The position numbers and the translations under genes were made by a program. Of a stretch of DNA of 64,000 bases, positions 25,323 through 33,453 are shown in pieces; within the stretch, counting starts at the first letter, position 1, and each line of letters opens with the position of its first letter. Origin of the DNA: Geomonas ferrireducens (GTDB taxonomy: Bacteria > Desulfobacterota > Desulfuromonadia > Geobacterales > Geobacteraceae); assembly GCF_004917065.1 (NCBI RefSeq), contig NZ_SSYA01000002.1, positions 535,897 through 599,896 on the forward strand, written 5' to 3'. The notes below the pieces were generated by a model that made no database searches, had not been told where the DNA came from, and worked only from the letters and a program-made list of their open reading frames with translations.

Positions 25323-26777
25323 TCAATATGCGACATATGGGCCGATGCCGAGCGGCGAGGTCTCGCTCTCGATGCCGAAGGCGACGCTGCGGCCCATGAA
25401 GAATGGAAGTCCCCAGTCGAAGCCGAAACTTGATGGACCGCCGATGTCGACGAAAACGTTATTCGATGTGTTGAGCAGCGTTTCAAGACTGGAGATGCTG
25501 AAATTGACGGTAGAGGAGGGTGAGCCGGTCGCCGCGGTGTTGGTCGCGGAAAGCGTCCTGGTTGCCGGTGGGCAGTACCAGTCCGTGTTCGGGGAGGGGC
25601 AGACCGGCAGCAGCGACGAGTCCGGGTTTGGGAAGAACAGCGCATTGGAGCCGGTATCGAAGAAACCAAAGGAACTGATGCTGTCGATCACTGTGGTCAC
25701 GTCCCCGGTGGAATCGGTACGCAGCACGGTCGGGGAGGTGAGCGTGTTGTTGCTCCTGGTGCCGATCCCGAGGATGAGCGAACCGTCGATGGAGGAGGCG
25801 CCGCCAAGCGGTACCGACGGTAGTTGGACGATAACACCGTTGCCGTCAGTGGACAGGGCGGCCACCGGGTTTTGCACCTGGTCCGAGAGCGGTACCGCAG
25901 CGCCGGTGCAGGATGTCCCGATGCAGCTGTAGTAGACCCCGTTTGCGGCGGTAAAGGCACAGTCGAGACCGCTGTCCTCCTTGAAGAGGCCGACCCCGAG
26001 GATGCCGGTGAAGCCGGAAGATACCGGCGTGGGGTCAGCGTTGGAGCAGGGGAGGGGGAGCGACCCGAAGCTGGAGTTGATTACCTGGATCGGCACTGAG
26101 ACGTACGGCTCGTCGCCAAGTTTCACCATCGCCCTGCGGATCGGTCCCCAAAGCGAGCTCCCGTCAGCAAATTCTACGCATCCGGTGAGGGCTCCTTCGC
26201 CGCTTGCGACCGGCGGCAGGGTGAGTGTTGGGATGGCCTGCTGGAAAATGCGCAGACCGAAGCTGCCTGTGTCGAGCAGGATGTCGTTCACGGTCTGACA
26301 TGCGGAGAGGTCGGGGTTGCAGATGGTGACGCTGACGCAGGGCTTGTTGATGTAGCTTCCGGCGGCACAGAGCGATCCGTTCACCGTAACCTTCATGACG
26401 TTTGCCGCATTGGCGGATGGTATCGTAGTGAGTGCGGTGGAATCGGAAACATCCCCAAGCGACGCGGTGATGGTTACCGCCCCTTGGGAGATGACGGTGA
26501 CCACCCCCTTGCTCCCCTGCGTGTTGCTTACCGTCGCCGTGCCTGCGGCAGACGAACTCCAGGTAACGTCGTTTGTGATGTTCCTGGTGCTGTCGTCGGA
26601 ATAGGTGCCTGTCGCGGTGAGCTGTGTTGTTGAGCCGACGGTGAGCGTGGAGGCGTCAGGCGTGATCGTGATTGAGGTCAGGGAGGGGTGCGAACCACCG
26701 CCACCCCCGCCGCCGCACCCGGTCATGATGAAGAGGTAACAGATGGTGAGCAACGCCGATAGGTTAACGTATCTCAT
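25323..26777 (-). CDS. DUF3443 family lipoprotein with bacterial Ig-like (BIG2) domain
   Basis: A 484-residue lipoprotein. The lipobox is FIMTGC (Cys at 21), followed by a poly-Gly spacer. A BIG2-like domain covers about 30-118 (SLTSITITPDASTLTVGSTT; VTWSSSAAGTATVS). The rest matches DUF3443, with a pepsin-like flavour: LLDTGSFGLRIF near 170 and FFDTGSNALFFP near 375, each resembling the DTGS motif of aspartic proteases. It overlaps the upstream DUF2844 gene by 14 bases, and these two families are usually paired. Function unknown. Confidence 0.85.
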   Translation of the reverse strand: MRYVNLSALLTICYLFIMTGCGGGGGGGSHPSLTSITITPDASTLTVGSTTQLTATGTYSDDSTRNITNDVTWSSSAAGTATVSNTQGSKGVVTVISQGAVTITASLGDVSDSTALTTIPSANAANVMKVTVNGSLCAAGSYINKPCVSVTICNPDLSACQTVNDILLDTGSFGLRIFQQAIPTLTLPPVASGEGALTGCVEFADGSSLWGPIRRAMVKLGDEPYVSVPIQVINSSFGSLPLPCSNADPTPVSSGFTGILGVGLFKEDSGLDCAFTAANGVYYSCIGTSCTGAAVPLSDQVQNPVAALSTDGNGVIVQLPSVPLGGASSIDGSLILGIGTRSNNTLTSPTVLRTDSTGDVTTVIDSISSFGFFDTGSNALFFPNPDSSLLPVCPSPNTDWYCPPATRTLSATNTAATGSPSSTVNFSISSLETLLNTSNNVFVDIGGPSSFGFDWGLPFFMGRSVAFGIESETSPLGIGPYVAY

Positions 26778-27231
26778 CGATCTTCACTCCTTCGGGGAGC
26801 AGTGCCGGAAGGTATGCCCGCCCTTGCAGATTGCGCATGTGTCCCCACGTCTCCACGACCAGCCGTTTCGACGCTAGTTTCATCTCCCTGCGCCCAGGAT
26901 TGCGAGTCCGGCGCGAGAGCGCCTTTCGGTAGTCGTCGTGGTAGGAGCCGAGTAGCACCTTGAGATCCGGGTGAACGAGTCCGTTCCAAGCCACCGCGAA
27001 GACGACGCCGGTGGGAGACACGTACTCCCTTATCGCGGTCCTGGTCGTTCCGGATGCCAATTGCTGCACCCGGAAACGCGCGCTGCTGAATGACTTTTGG
27101 GACACAGCCGCCAACGCCTTTTTGTCCTTTGCGATCGTGTCGGCCGGCTCACCGAGAGTTGCTTCTGCCCGGCCGTGACAGAAGCAGATGGTGGCCGCAA
27201 GGCAGAGCGGCATGAGGCAACGCAGGTTCAT
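26764..27231 (-). CDS. DUF2844 family exported protein
   Basis: A 155-residue protein with a signal peptide (about 1-24, ending near RAEATLGE). The core FRVQQLASGTTRTAIREYVS..GVVFAVAWNGLVHPDLKVLLG matches the DUF2844 pattern. The ribosome site is AAGGGGGG before ATG 27231. It is the first gene of a two-gene unit with the DUF3443 lipoprotein; the 14-base overlap implies coupled translation. Function unknown. Confidence 0.85.
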   Translation of the reverse strand: MNLRCLMPLCLAATICFCHGRAEATLGEPADTIAKDKKALAAVSQKSFSSARFRVQQLASGTTRTAIREYVSPTGVVFAVAWNGLVHPDLKVLLGSYHDDYRKALSRRTRNPGRREMKLASKRLVVETWGHMRNLQGRAYLPALLPEGVKIDEIR

Positions 27232-27371
27232 GATTTCCCCCCTTTATGTCGTGGAAATTCCTTCCTGACGCAAACAAGGGGGGATTCTATCATGCATGGG
27301 GGAGGTTTGTTGGAATTTGTTAATTTTTTGCAAACTGAAGGGGGGGATGCAGAACGCTAGGGAGGCGGGAC

Positions 27372-27408
27372 AAAAAAAGAGCCGCCCCTTTGGTAAAGTG
27401 GGACGGCT
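27372..27408 (-). terminator. intrinsic terminator of the OmpH/Skp gene
   Basis: Read on the minus strand, AGCCGTCCC pairs with GGGGCGGCT across one mismatch (arms at 27400-27408 and 27380-27388), followed by a run of seven T (complement of 27372-27378). It lies 25 bases after the stop of the gene at 27433. Confidence 0.85.
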
Positions 27409-27432
27409 CGTGTTTCTCGTATGAAATGCGGG

Positions 27433-28053
27433 TTACTTGGACTTAGCCATGAAGGCTATGATCTCGTCAGTGAGGTCCTTCGGTTTCACCTTGTCGTCGA
27501 GGAAGAGCACGGCTTTCTCCTCGGCAACGAGAAGGTACCCGTTCGCCTTGGCGTAGTCGGATGCCGCCTTCTTGATGACCCCGCCGACCTCCTTGGTCAG
27601 CCTGTCCTGCAGTTTGTTCACCTCGAGCTCGCTGGCGCGCACCGTTTTCTGGTACTCGTCGACTTTTTTCTCGAACTCCTTCCCTTTGGCGGCACGCTCT
27701 TTCGGAGTCATGCTCGGAAGCTTCGCCTGGATGGCCTCTTTCTGCTTCTCCAACTGCTTCTGCTGAGCCTCGATCTTCTTACGGAGCTTCTCGGACTTCG
27801 TCTTCAACGCGTTGGTGGCGGCTTTTCCCTCTGCACTTTCCTCTGCGATCTTGCTCATGTCGACGAAGCCGATTTTGATTGCTGCCAGGGGGGCATCGAC
27901 AGATGCTGCGGGAGCGGCAGGAGCGACGGCGGCCGGAGCGGCAGGTGTTGCAGCGGGCTTTGCCGCTTCAGGTGCGGACTCGGCGGCGAAACCATAGGCG
28001 GCGACAAGCGAGCTGAGGGCGGAGCCGATGAGTAACGTTGCGAACCTGTTCAT
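27433..28053 (-). CDS. OmpH/Skp-family periplasmic chaperone-like protein
   Basis: A 206-residue exported protein. A signal peptide (about 1-23) is followed by an Ala/Pro-rich linker (about 24-58), then the OmpH core: IGFVDMSKIAEESAEGKAA, a long charged coiled coil (about 85-165) and the end YLLVAEEKAVLFLDDKV. Skp binds unfolded outer-membrane proteins in the periplasm. It is not next to bamA or lpxD as the main skp usually is, so it may be a second, specialised copy. It has its own terminator. Confidence 0.85.
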   Translation of the reverse strand: MNRFATLLIGSALSSLVAAYGFAAESAPEAAKPAATPAAPAAVAPAAPAASVDAPLAAIKIGFVDMSKIAEESAEGKAATNALKTKSEKLRKKIEAQQKQLEKQKEAIQAKLPSMTPKERAAKGKEFEKKVDEYQKTVRASELEVNKLQDRLTKEVGGVIKKAASDYAKANGYLLVAEEKAVLFLDDKVKPKDLTDEIIAFMAKSK

Positions 28054-28203
28054 GTAATCGTCCTTTTATCTGTGTAGTGGTGACTGCGATGGGAGAGCAT
28101 AGAACCTTTATCGCGGTTTGGCAATTAAAAGAAACGCTCTTATTATGCGTGGAAAGACCCATTAAGCTGTGAAAACAGCAGCCCCGTGTGCAGATAAAGG
28201 CTG

Positions 28204-28232
28204 TTGACTCGTATACGGCACGCTGCTAGGAT
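28204..28232 (+). promoter_or_regulatory. sigma-70 promoter of the four-gene YhaV unit
   Basis: TTGACT (28204-28209) and TAGGAT (28227-28232) with a 17-base spacer, 24 bases before the gene at 28257 (ribosome site AAGAGGAG). It is the only clear promoter seen ahead of the run ending in the toxin-like gene. Confidence 0.7.
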
Positions 28233-28256
28233 GCCTCCACTCAAGAGGAGCGATCC

Positions 28257-28547
28257 ATGACCGATATACTACAGAAGCTGCAGTCGGCGATCGAAAGTCA
28301 AAGCGCAGAGACGGAGTTGTTGCAGGAGGCACTGCAGGAGATCCGTGAGCTGAGAGAGCAAAGGGATGCCCTTGAGGAGATCCTCATACTGCTTGCCCGC
28401 ACCAAGCTTCCCTGGGATGACGAAGAGGACCCCGCCGAGACTCTGCCGCACTTCAAGGAGCGTTACCTGAACGCGATGCACGAAGCGTCCAGGCTGCTCG
28501 GTCTCGACGTGCGCAGCACCATCACCAGGACCGAACCAAAGACCTGA
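28257..28547 (+). CDS. small coiled-coil protein
   Basis: A 96-residue acidic protein. Residues 1-50 form a predicted coiled coil (EALQEIRELREQRDALEEIL), followed by a short region with DDEEDPAETLPHFKERY. No known family. It is the first gene after a good promoter, 40 bases ahead of the zinc-ribbon membrane protein gene, and may belong to the unit ending in the YhaV-like gene. Confidence 0.65.
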   Translation: MTDILQKLQSAIESQSAETELLQEALQEIRELREQRDALEEILILLARTKLPWDDEEDPAETLPHFKERYLNAMHEASRLLGLDVRSTITRTEPKT

Positions 28548-28587
28548 CGCCGCCGGTACGGAAAGGCGGCCACCATACGGAGCAGAC

Positions 28588-28854
28588 ATGCCTAAAGAGA
28601 TCATGGAGTGGGGCTACATCGGCGTCTTTTTCCTGTTGCCCGGGCTTATCGGTGCCTGGGTCGCCTACACCAAGGGGAGAAACCCCCTTCTGTGGTTCCT
28701 GCTTAACTTCTGCTTTCCCCCCACCGTGATGGTGACCTTCTTCCAGCGCCCGCTGCGCCCGGTAGACGGGCACTATCGCCAGTGCCCGAAGTGCCGCGAG
28801 TTCTCCAAATGGCGCGAGACCTCGTGCCGTTTCTGCGGCACCGAGCTTTCCTGA
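28588..28854 (+). CDS. small membrane protein with C-terminal zinc ribbon
   Basis: An 88-residue protein with two hydrophobic segments (about 8-27 and 34-52), then a four-cysteine zinc ribbon QCPKCREFSKWRETSCRFCG (about 65-84). The start is ATG 28588 behind CGGAG. Function is unknown; such proteins often recruit or sense partners at the membrane. It ends 7 bases before the next gene. Confidence 0.7.
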   Translation: MPKEIMEWGYIGVFFLLPGLIGAWVAYTKGRNPLLWFLLNFCFPPTVMVTFFQRPLRPVDGHYRQCPKCREFSKWRETSCRFCGTELS

Positions 28855-28861
28855 GTTCTAC

Positions 28862-29728
28862 ATGCTCTTCTGGAAACAGCCTGATTTTGCCCAGTTGCTC
28901 CGCGAGCTGGGGGGCTTCACCCGTCGGGACGTCACCCAAGGGCTGAAGCTTGCCCGGTATCGGAAGGCGGCGCATTCCCTGCTCAAGAAGGACCCGGTCT
29001 CGGCGCATGCCCTCCTCGGCATGGTTGCCTGTCTCGAACATAACATCGAGGCGATGACGGCCGAATACGCCCAGGCTATCGAGCTTTCCCCGTCCCACCT
29101 GGGCCTCATGTATTACGCCTTCTCCCTCGAAACGTCCTGCCTGTGGAACGAGTCTGCCAAGTACACCCTGTTAGCGCTCGACCGTGCGCCGAAAGACCAG
29201 AAGCTTCTGAACGCGGCGATCGGAATCGCACCGCTCACCGGCCGCTTTTCCCTCTTGAACAAGCTCCTCTCCCAGTGGCAGGAAAGCCACGAGGGGGTGC
29301 ACCACCCTAGGCAGGGTGACTTCGAGAGGGTGACGGCGATACTAGCCGCCCAAGGGCTCGCGGAACAGGACCTCAAGGTCGTTTTGGCAGCGATAGGCGC
29401 AGCATTTTCAGAGACCGACGTGATCCTGTCCAGCTACCGTTACGAACTGGTCACCGGCAGGGCTTCCTCCTTCATTCATTATCGATTCGTGCTTCCGGAC
29501 AACCTGGTCGCCACCTATTACGAGGATCTGATCGCCGAGAGGCTCGCGACCGTTGCCTGTCATCCCCGCATTTTCGATGTCTTCTCCTTCTCCGTCGAGA
29601 ACGGGACCATATACGAGCTCTATGACTACATGGAGCGTGAGCTGGCCGGCAGCGCCGACAACATTAAGGTGCCGGACCCGGACAAGATGAAGCTGATCGA
29701 GGAACTGGTGCGGGGCGTGGAGGTCTGA
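28862..29728 (+). CDS. helical-repeat (TPR-like) protein, possible partner or antitoxin of the YhaV-like protein
   Basis: A 288-residue protein. The N-terminal ~150 residues look like TPR units (AHSLLKKDPVSAHALLGMVA; AEYAQAIELSPSHLGLMYYA; AKYTLLALDRAPKDQKLLNA). The C-terminal half (VLSSYRYELVTGR; YRFVLPDNLVATYYEDLIAE; FSFSVENGTIYELYDYMERE) is unrecognised. Its stop is 1 base from the start of the YhaV-like gene, so the two are translationally coupled, which is the layout of antitoxin-toxin pairs. It is not the usual AbrB-type PrlF antitoxin and is much larger. The antitoxin role is inference only. Confidence 0.6.
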   Translation: MLFWKQPDFAQLLRELGGFTRRDVTQGLKLARYRKAAHSLLKKDPVSAHALLGMVACLEHNIEAMTAEYAQAIELSPSHLGLMYYAFSLETSCLWNESAKYTLLALDRAPKDQKLLNAAIGIAPLTGRFSLLNKLLSQWQESHEGVHHPRQGDFERVTAILAAQGLAEQDLKVVLAAIGAAFSETDVILSSYRYELVTGRASSFIHYRFVLPDNLVATYYEDLIAERLATVACHPRIFDVFSFSVENGTIYELYDYMERELAGSADNIKVPDPDKMKLIEELVRGVEV

Positions 29729-29729
29729 C

Positions 29730-30113
29730 ATGGTGAGCAACGAGTCGCGCATCCGGTTTCACGCCGCGTTCGAGCAGGTGCTGGATGAGCTGATAAACGT
29801 GGTGGCGAAGGAGCGGGAGAGGAACCCGCAAACGTACATGAATTCGCCGCAGGCGAAGCTTCTGGCGCGGGTCTATCGGGCGATCAAGGACGAGATACCG
29901 GCGGACCCGCAGCACGCCTCATATTACCAGGGTGAGGCGGAGGGGCATGCCTACCGGCAGTGGCGCAGGGCGAAGCCGACCAAGGAGCACCGGCTCTTCT
30001 TCAAGTGGGACAAGGAGACCAACGCGATCATCTACGCGTGGCTGAACAGCGAGGTGAGCCTCACCAAGTACAAGAGCCACATGGATGCGTACCGGGCGTT
30101 CAGGATGAAGTAG
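29730..30113 (+). CDS. YhaV-family toxin-like endoribonuclease
   Basis: A 127-residue protein resembling E. coli YhaV (RelE superfamily). Conserved stretches are NPQTYMNSPQAKLLARVYRA, the WRRAKPTKEHRLFFKW strand and NAIIYAWLNSEVSLTKYK, then DAYRAF. YhaV cleaves mRNA on ribosomes and is normally neutralised by PrlF. No prlF gene is visible; the gene 1 base upstream encodes a large TPR-like protein instead. The C-terminal tail present in enteric YhaV (~154 residues) is missing. The last 14 bases overlap the 3' end of the convergent phosphopantetheinyl transferase gene. Confidence 0.75.
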   Translation: MVSNESRIRFHAAFEQVLDELINVVAKERERNPQTYMNSPQAKLLARVYRAIKDEIPADPQHASYYQGEAEGHAYRQWRRAKPTKEHRLFFKWDKETNAIIYAWLNSEVSLTKYKSHMDAYRAFRMK

Positions 30114-30807
30114 AGGGGGAAGGAGAAAAGACCGCCAGCGCGGCGCAGTAGCCGGGACCGGCGTCGAGATCGACGATGCTCCATCTTTGAACCTCTCCCG
30201 GATCCCCACGATGCCCCAGCAGGGCCGGCGGCGCGCCGGGAAGAAGCGAGACGTCGAAACCGGTGGAAGGCTGCGAAAAGCCGCTTCCAGTCCCCTTCAT
30301 GTACGCTTCCTTCCTGGTCCAGCAGCGGTAGAAGGCCTCCAACTGCTCCGCGGGGTCCAGCCCAAAAAGCTCCTCTTTCTCCCGCAAAGAAAAATAGCGC
30401 TCCGCCATAGGGCGAAACGCCAGATCCTCCCTGATCTCTTCCAGGTCGACGCCGATCTCGCAGCTGCGAGTTGCCGCTAAAAGCAGCTTTCCACCTGAGT
30501 GCGAAGCGTTGAAGCGCAGCCCGTCTTGAAGCTCCTCCTGCCCGCGCAGGTACGGCTTCCCGAACTCTCCTTCGCAAAACTCGACTGCACGCGGCTCCAC
30601 GCACAGAAGCTCCGCAAGCACTTCCCGGACCAAGCCGCGCCCGACCATGAACTCATCACGTTTTACAGTGTCCAGAAGCCTCGAACCGCGGCGCAACTCC
30701 GCATCGGACAGAAAGCTTTCCAGACGCGCCCGCTCGGCCGCCGTGCGTTCGAGGGAAAGAAGACGGTAGCTTACCTCCGCGCCTTCCAGTCCCGCTACCT
30801 CTCTCAC
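30100..30807 (-). CDS. 4'-phosphopantetheinyl transferase (Sfp type)
   Basis: A 235-residue enzyme that moves 4'-phosphopantetheine from CoA to carrier-protein serines. Motifs are GVDLEEIRED (about 118-127), FYRCWTRKEAYMKGTG (Trp-Thr-Arg-Lys-Glu) and an N-terminal KPYL..LRFNASHSGG. It overlaps the end of oleD by 4 bases (ATGA) and is the last gene of the pfa-ole run, so its obvious targets are the five tandem ACP domains of PfaA. This takes the place of pfaE in PUFA clusters. Confidence 0.92.
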   Translation of the reverse strand: MREVAGLEGAEVSYRLLSLERTAAERARLESFLSDAELRRGSRLLDTVKRDEFMVGRGLVREVLAELLCVEPRAVEFCEGEFGKPYLRGQEELQDGLRFNASHSGGKLLLAATRSCEIGVDLEEIREDLAFRPMAERYFSLREKEELFGLDPAEQLEAFYRCWTRKEAYMKGTGSGFSQPSTGFDVSLLPGAPPALLGHRGDPGEVQRWSIVDLDAGPGYCAALAVFSPSPSTSS

Positions 30808-31796
30808 CGTCCGCTCCCGAAGGAGCGGCGCAGAAGCTCCATTCCCTCGTCGATGCTCACGCGCGGGACGTAGCCAAGATCCCTGCGTGCGGCGGAGATG
30901 TCGAACCAGTGCGCGGTGGTGAGTTCCTTCGCGACGAACCGGGTCATGGGTGGTTCACCGGAGAGCTTCAGGTTTTTCCAGAGGAACTCGCAGACAACAC
31001 CAGCCGCGTAGGCCACGGCGGAAGGTATGGTGCGGGTCACCGGGGGGACGCCTGCGGCGTCGAGGATGCGGTTCACCATGTCCCAAAGCGGGATCGGTTC
31101 GCCGTTGGAGATGAAATAGGCCTTTCCTGAGAGGGGAGCGCCGGGGGCGAGGCGGTCGGCGGCGTTCAGGTGCGCCTCGGCTGCGTTCTCAACGAAGACG
31201 GTGTCTACGAGGCAGGGCCTCTTGCCGATGCGCCGGAGGGCGCCTGCGCGCCCCTTGGCAACGATGCGGGGCACAAGATGGTTGTCGCCGGGGCCCCAGA
31301 TCAGGTGCGGGCGCAAAGAGACGGTCGCTAGTTCAGGGGAGTTGGCGGCCAGCACGGCTCTCTCGGCGAGCGCCTTGGTCTGAGGGTAGGGGGCCTCGAA
31401 GTGGGCGGGGTAGGGGAGCGCTTCGTCCGCACCCTCGACGTCCGAGCCGTCGAAGACCACGCTCGGCGAGCTGGTGTAGACAAGGCGCCTGATGCCGAGC
31501 GCGCGGCAGGCGGCGATGACGTTCTCCGTCCCGGTCACATTGGCGCGGAAATATTCGTCGAAATTGCCCCAGATCCCGGCCTTGGCGGCTACGTGGAAGA
31601 CGATGTCGCACCCGGCGGCGGCCTGCAAAACGGCCTGCGCGTCGGCCAAATCGCCGTGACGCTGCTCGACGCCCAGCTCAGCGAGCTCGGGATAGTCGCC
31701 ACGCGAGAAGCTGATCACCTCGTCGCCGCGGGCGCGCAGTTGCCGAACGATGGCCGAGCCGAGAAACCCGCCTCCGCCGGTGACTAATGCGCGCAT
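30804..31796 (-). CDS. oleD: OleD-like NAD(P)-dependent 2-alkyl-3-ketoalkanoate reductase
   Basis: A 330-residue short-chain dehydrogenase of the extended (3-beta-HSD) type. The Rossmann motif is GGGGFLGSAIVRQL (about 7-20), YTSSPSVVF precedes the active site, and the catalytic YxxxK is YPQTK (about 139). OleD reduces the beta-ketoacid made by OleA to a beta-hydroxy acid in head-to-head hydrocarbon synthesis. Its start overlaps the end of oleC by 13 bases and its stop overlaps the transferase gene, so the genes are co-translated. The order oleABCD is canonical. Confidence 0.9.
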   Translation of the reverse strand: MRALVTGGGGFLGSAIVRQLRARGDEVISFSRGDYPELAELGVEQRHGDLADAQAVLQAAAGCDIVFHVAAKAGIWGNFDEYFRANVTGTENVIAACRALGIRRLVYTSSPSVVFDGSDVEGADEALPYPAHFEAPYPQTKALAERAVLAANSPELATVSLRPHLIWGPGDNHLVPRIVAKGRAGALRRIGKRPCLVDTVFVENAAEAHLNAADRLAPGAPLSGKAYFISNGEPIPLWDMVNRILDAAGVPPVTRTIPSAVAYAAGVVCEFLWKNLKLSGEPPMTRFVAKELTTAHWFDISAARRDLGYVPRVSIDEGMELLRRSFGSGR

Positions 31797-33433
31797 TTAA
31801 GCCTCAAAGCGGCCCAGACCGCGAGCTTCTCGCGGAAGATCTTCGCGTTGTGTCGGATGTCCACCGGGAAGGCGGGGTGGAAGAGGAAGGTGTCGATGGA
31901 GCTCGTGTGGATGTGTTCCTGCGCAAGCTCCTCGAGCTCCTTGCGCACCTTTTCCTGGTCGACCTGGAGCCCTTTCTCAAGCTCGATACAGATGACCGGA
32001 CGCTGGCTGCCGGGCTCGCCCACGCCGACGAGCGCGCTCCTGAAGACGGCCGGGTGCGTGTTGAAGACCGCCTCGCATGGGATGGTGTAGATGGGGCCGG
32101 TTTCGGTCTCGACGCGGTGCGCCTTGCGGCCGCAGAACCAGACACGTCCCTCCTCGTCCATCCCGCCCAGATCCCCCATGCGGTGGAAGAAGGAATCGGT
32201 GGCCGGGTCGGCAATCTTCGAGATGTGGTCAGATTCCGGGCGGTTGTAGTAGCCGCGCGTCACCTGTTCGCCCTGCACGACGATCTCACCGATCGTCCCG
32301 GTTGGCACGCGCAGCGATTCGTCCCAGCCGCAGATCGGGTTGTCGGTGATCTGGACGATCTCGAGGCGGATACCCTCGACCGGACGTCCCACGCAGACCC
32401 CGCCCCCTGCATCGGTGATCTGGCGCGTCTCCTCGAGAATCTCCCTGCTGCCGATGGAGCAGACCGGGAGCGCCTCGGTGGCGCCGTAGGGGGTGAAGAC
32501 CTGGACGCCCGGGTTCAGCATGCTGGTGAAGCGCTCGAGTACCGAGGCGGGAACCGGTGCTCCTGCAGAGATGGCGCGGCGCAGGGTCGGCAGCTTCACC
32601 CCGTGCTCGACGCCGTAGCGTCCGACGCGGTTGATGAGGGCCGGGGAGCCGAACATGGTGGTCACGCCGTACTCGTTGATCGGTCCCACGATCTTTCTCG
32701 GATTGACGGAACCGGGGCGGGTGAAGTCCATCTCCGGGATCACCGCGGTCATGCCGAGTGCTGGGGCGAAGAGGGCGAAGAGTGGGAAGGTCGGCAGGTC
32801 GATCTCGCCCGGCTCGATGCCGTAGACCTGTTTGAGCGCCTGCACCTGGGCGGCGAAGTTGCCGTGGCTGTAGACGGCCCCCTTGGGGACGCCGGTGCTG
32901 CCGCTCGTGAAGAGGATCGCGGCGACGTCCTCTTTCATGGTCGGCGCCAGGGTGAAGGGGGAATCGTCCTTTTGTCCCTCGATGATGGCGGCGAGCGTGG
33001 TCCCCTCCCAGAAGAGGCGCGGCCCGACGGTGATGCAGGTGCGGATGGTTTCCTTGCCCCAGGAGAAGAGTTTTCGGGCAACGTGCGCCTTCGGGATGCC
33101 GATGAAGGCGTGCGGCTGCGCCTCGGCGAAGCACTGCTTGAGGTTCTTGATCCCCAGCCCCGGGTCGATGAGCACCGGCACCGCGCCCACCTTGAAGAGG
33201 GCGAAGGTGAGGGCGAAAAACTCTGGGCTTGGCGTCACCATGAGCACGGTGCGCACGCCGCGGCAGATGCCGTTTTCGAGCAGACCGCGTGCGATCCGGT
33301 CGCTCAGCCGGTTCAGCTCCGAGAAGGAAAGGCTGCGCTTTCCCTTCGGAAAGATGATCGCCCTGGTATCGGGCTGGCGGCGGGACATCTCCGGCAGGTG
33401 CGCGGCGATATTGACGAGTTCGGTCTCTGCCAT
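31784..33433 (-). CDS. oleC: OleC-like beta-lactone synthetase (AMP-dependent ligase fold)
   Basis: A 549-residue adenylate-forming enzyme. The ATP/AMP motif AAILFTSGSTGVPKGAVYSH lies at about 170-190, TPYGATEALP is the A5-type motif and MGDLGGMDEEGRVWFCGRK the hinge region. OleC proteins are described as converting the 2-alkyl-3-hydroxy acid to a cis-beta-lactone. It is placed between oleB and oleD as in Shewanella and Xanthomonas clusters, which distinguishes it from a generic fatty acyl-CoA ligase. Confidence 0.9.
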   Translation of the reverse strand: MAETELVNIAAHLPEMSRRQPDTRAIIFPKGKRSLSFSELNRLSDRIARGLLENGICRGVRTVLMVTPSPEFFALTFALFKVGAVPVLIDPGLGIKNLKQCFAEAQPHAFIGIPKAHVARKLFSWGKETIRTCITVGPRLFWEGTTLAAIIEGQKDDSPFTLAPTMKEDVAAILFTSGSTGVPKGAVYSHGNFAAQVQALKQVYGIEPGEIDLPTFPLFALFAPALGMTAVIPEMDFTRPGSVNPRKIVGPINEYGVTTMFGSPALINRVGRYGVEHGVKLPTLRRAISAGAPVPASVLERFTSMLNPGVQVFTPYGATEALPVCSIGSREILEETRQITDAGGGVCVGRPVEGIRLEIVQITDNPICGWDESLRVPTGTIGEIVVQGEQVTRGYYNRPESDHISKIADPATDSFFHRMGDLGGMDEEGRVWFCGRKAHRVETETGPIYTIPCEAVFNTHPAVFRSALVGVGEPGSQRPVICIELEKGLQVDQEKVRKELEELAQEHIHTSSIDTFLFHPAFPVDIRHNAKIFREKLAVWAALRLKCAH

Positions 33434-33453
33434 GGTCTCAGGTGCTCTCCGGG

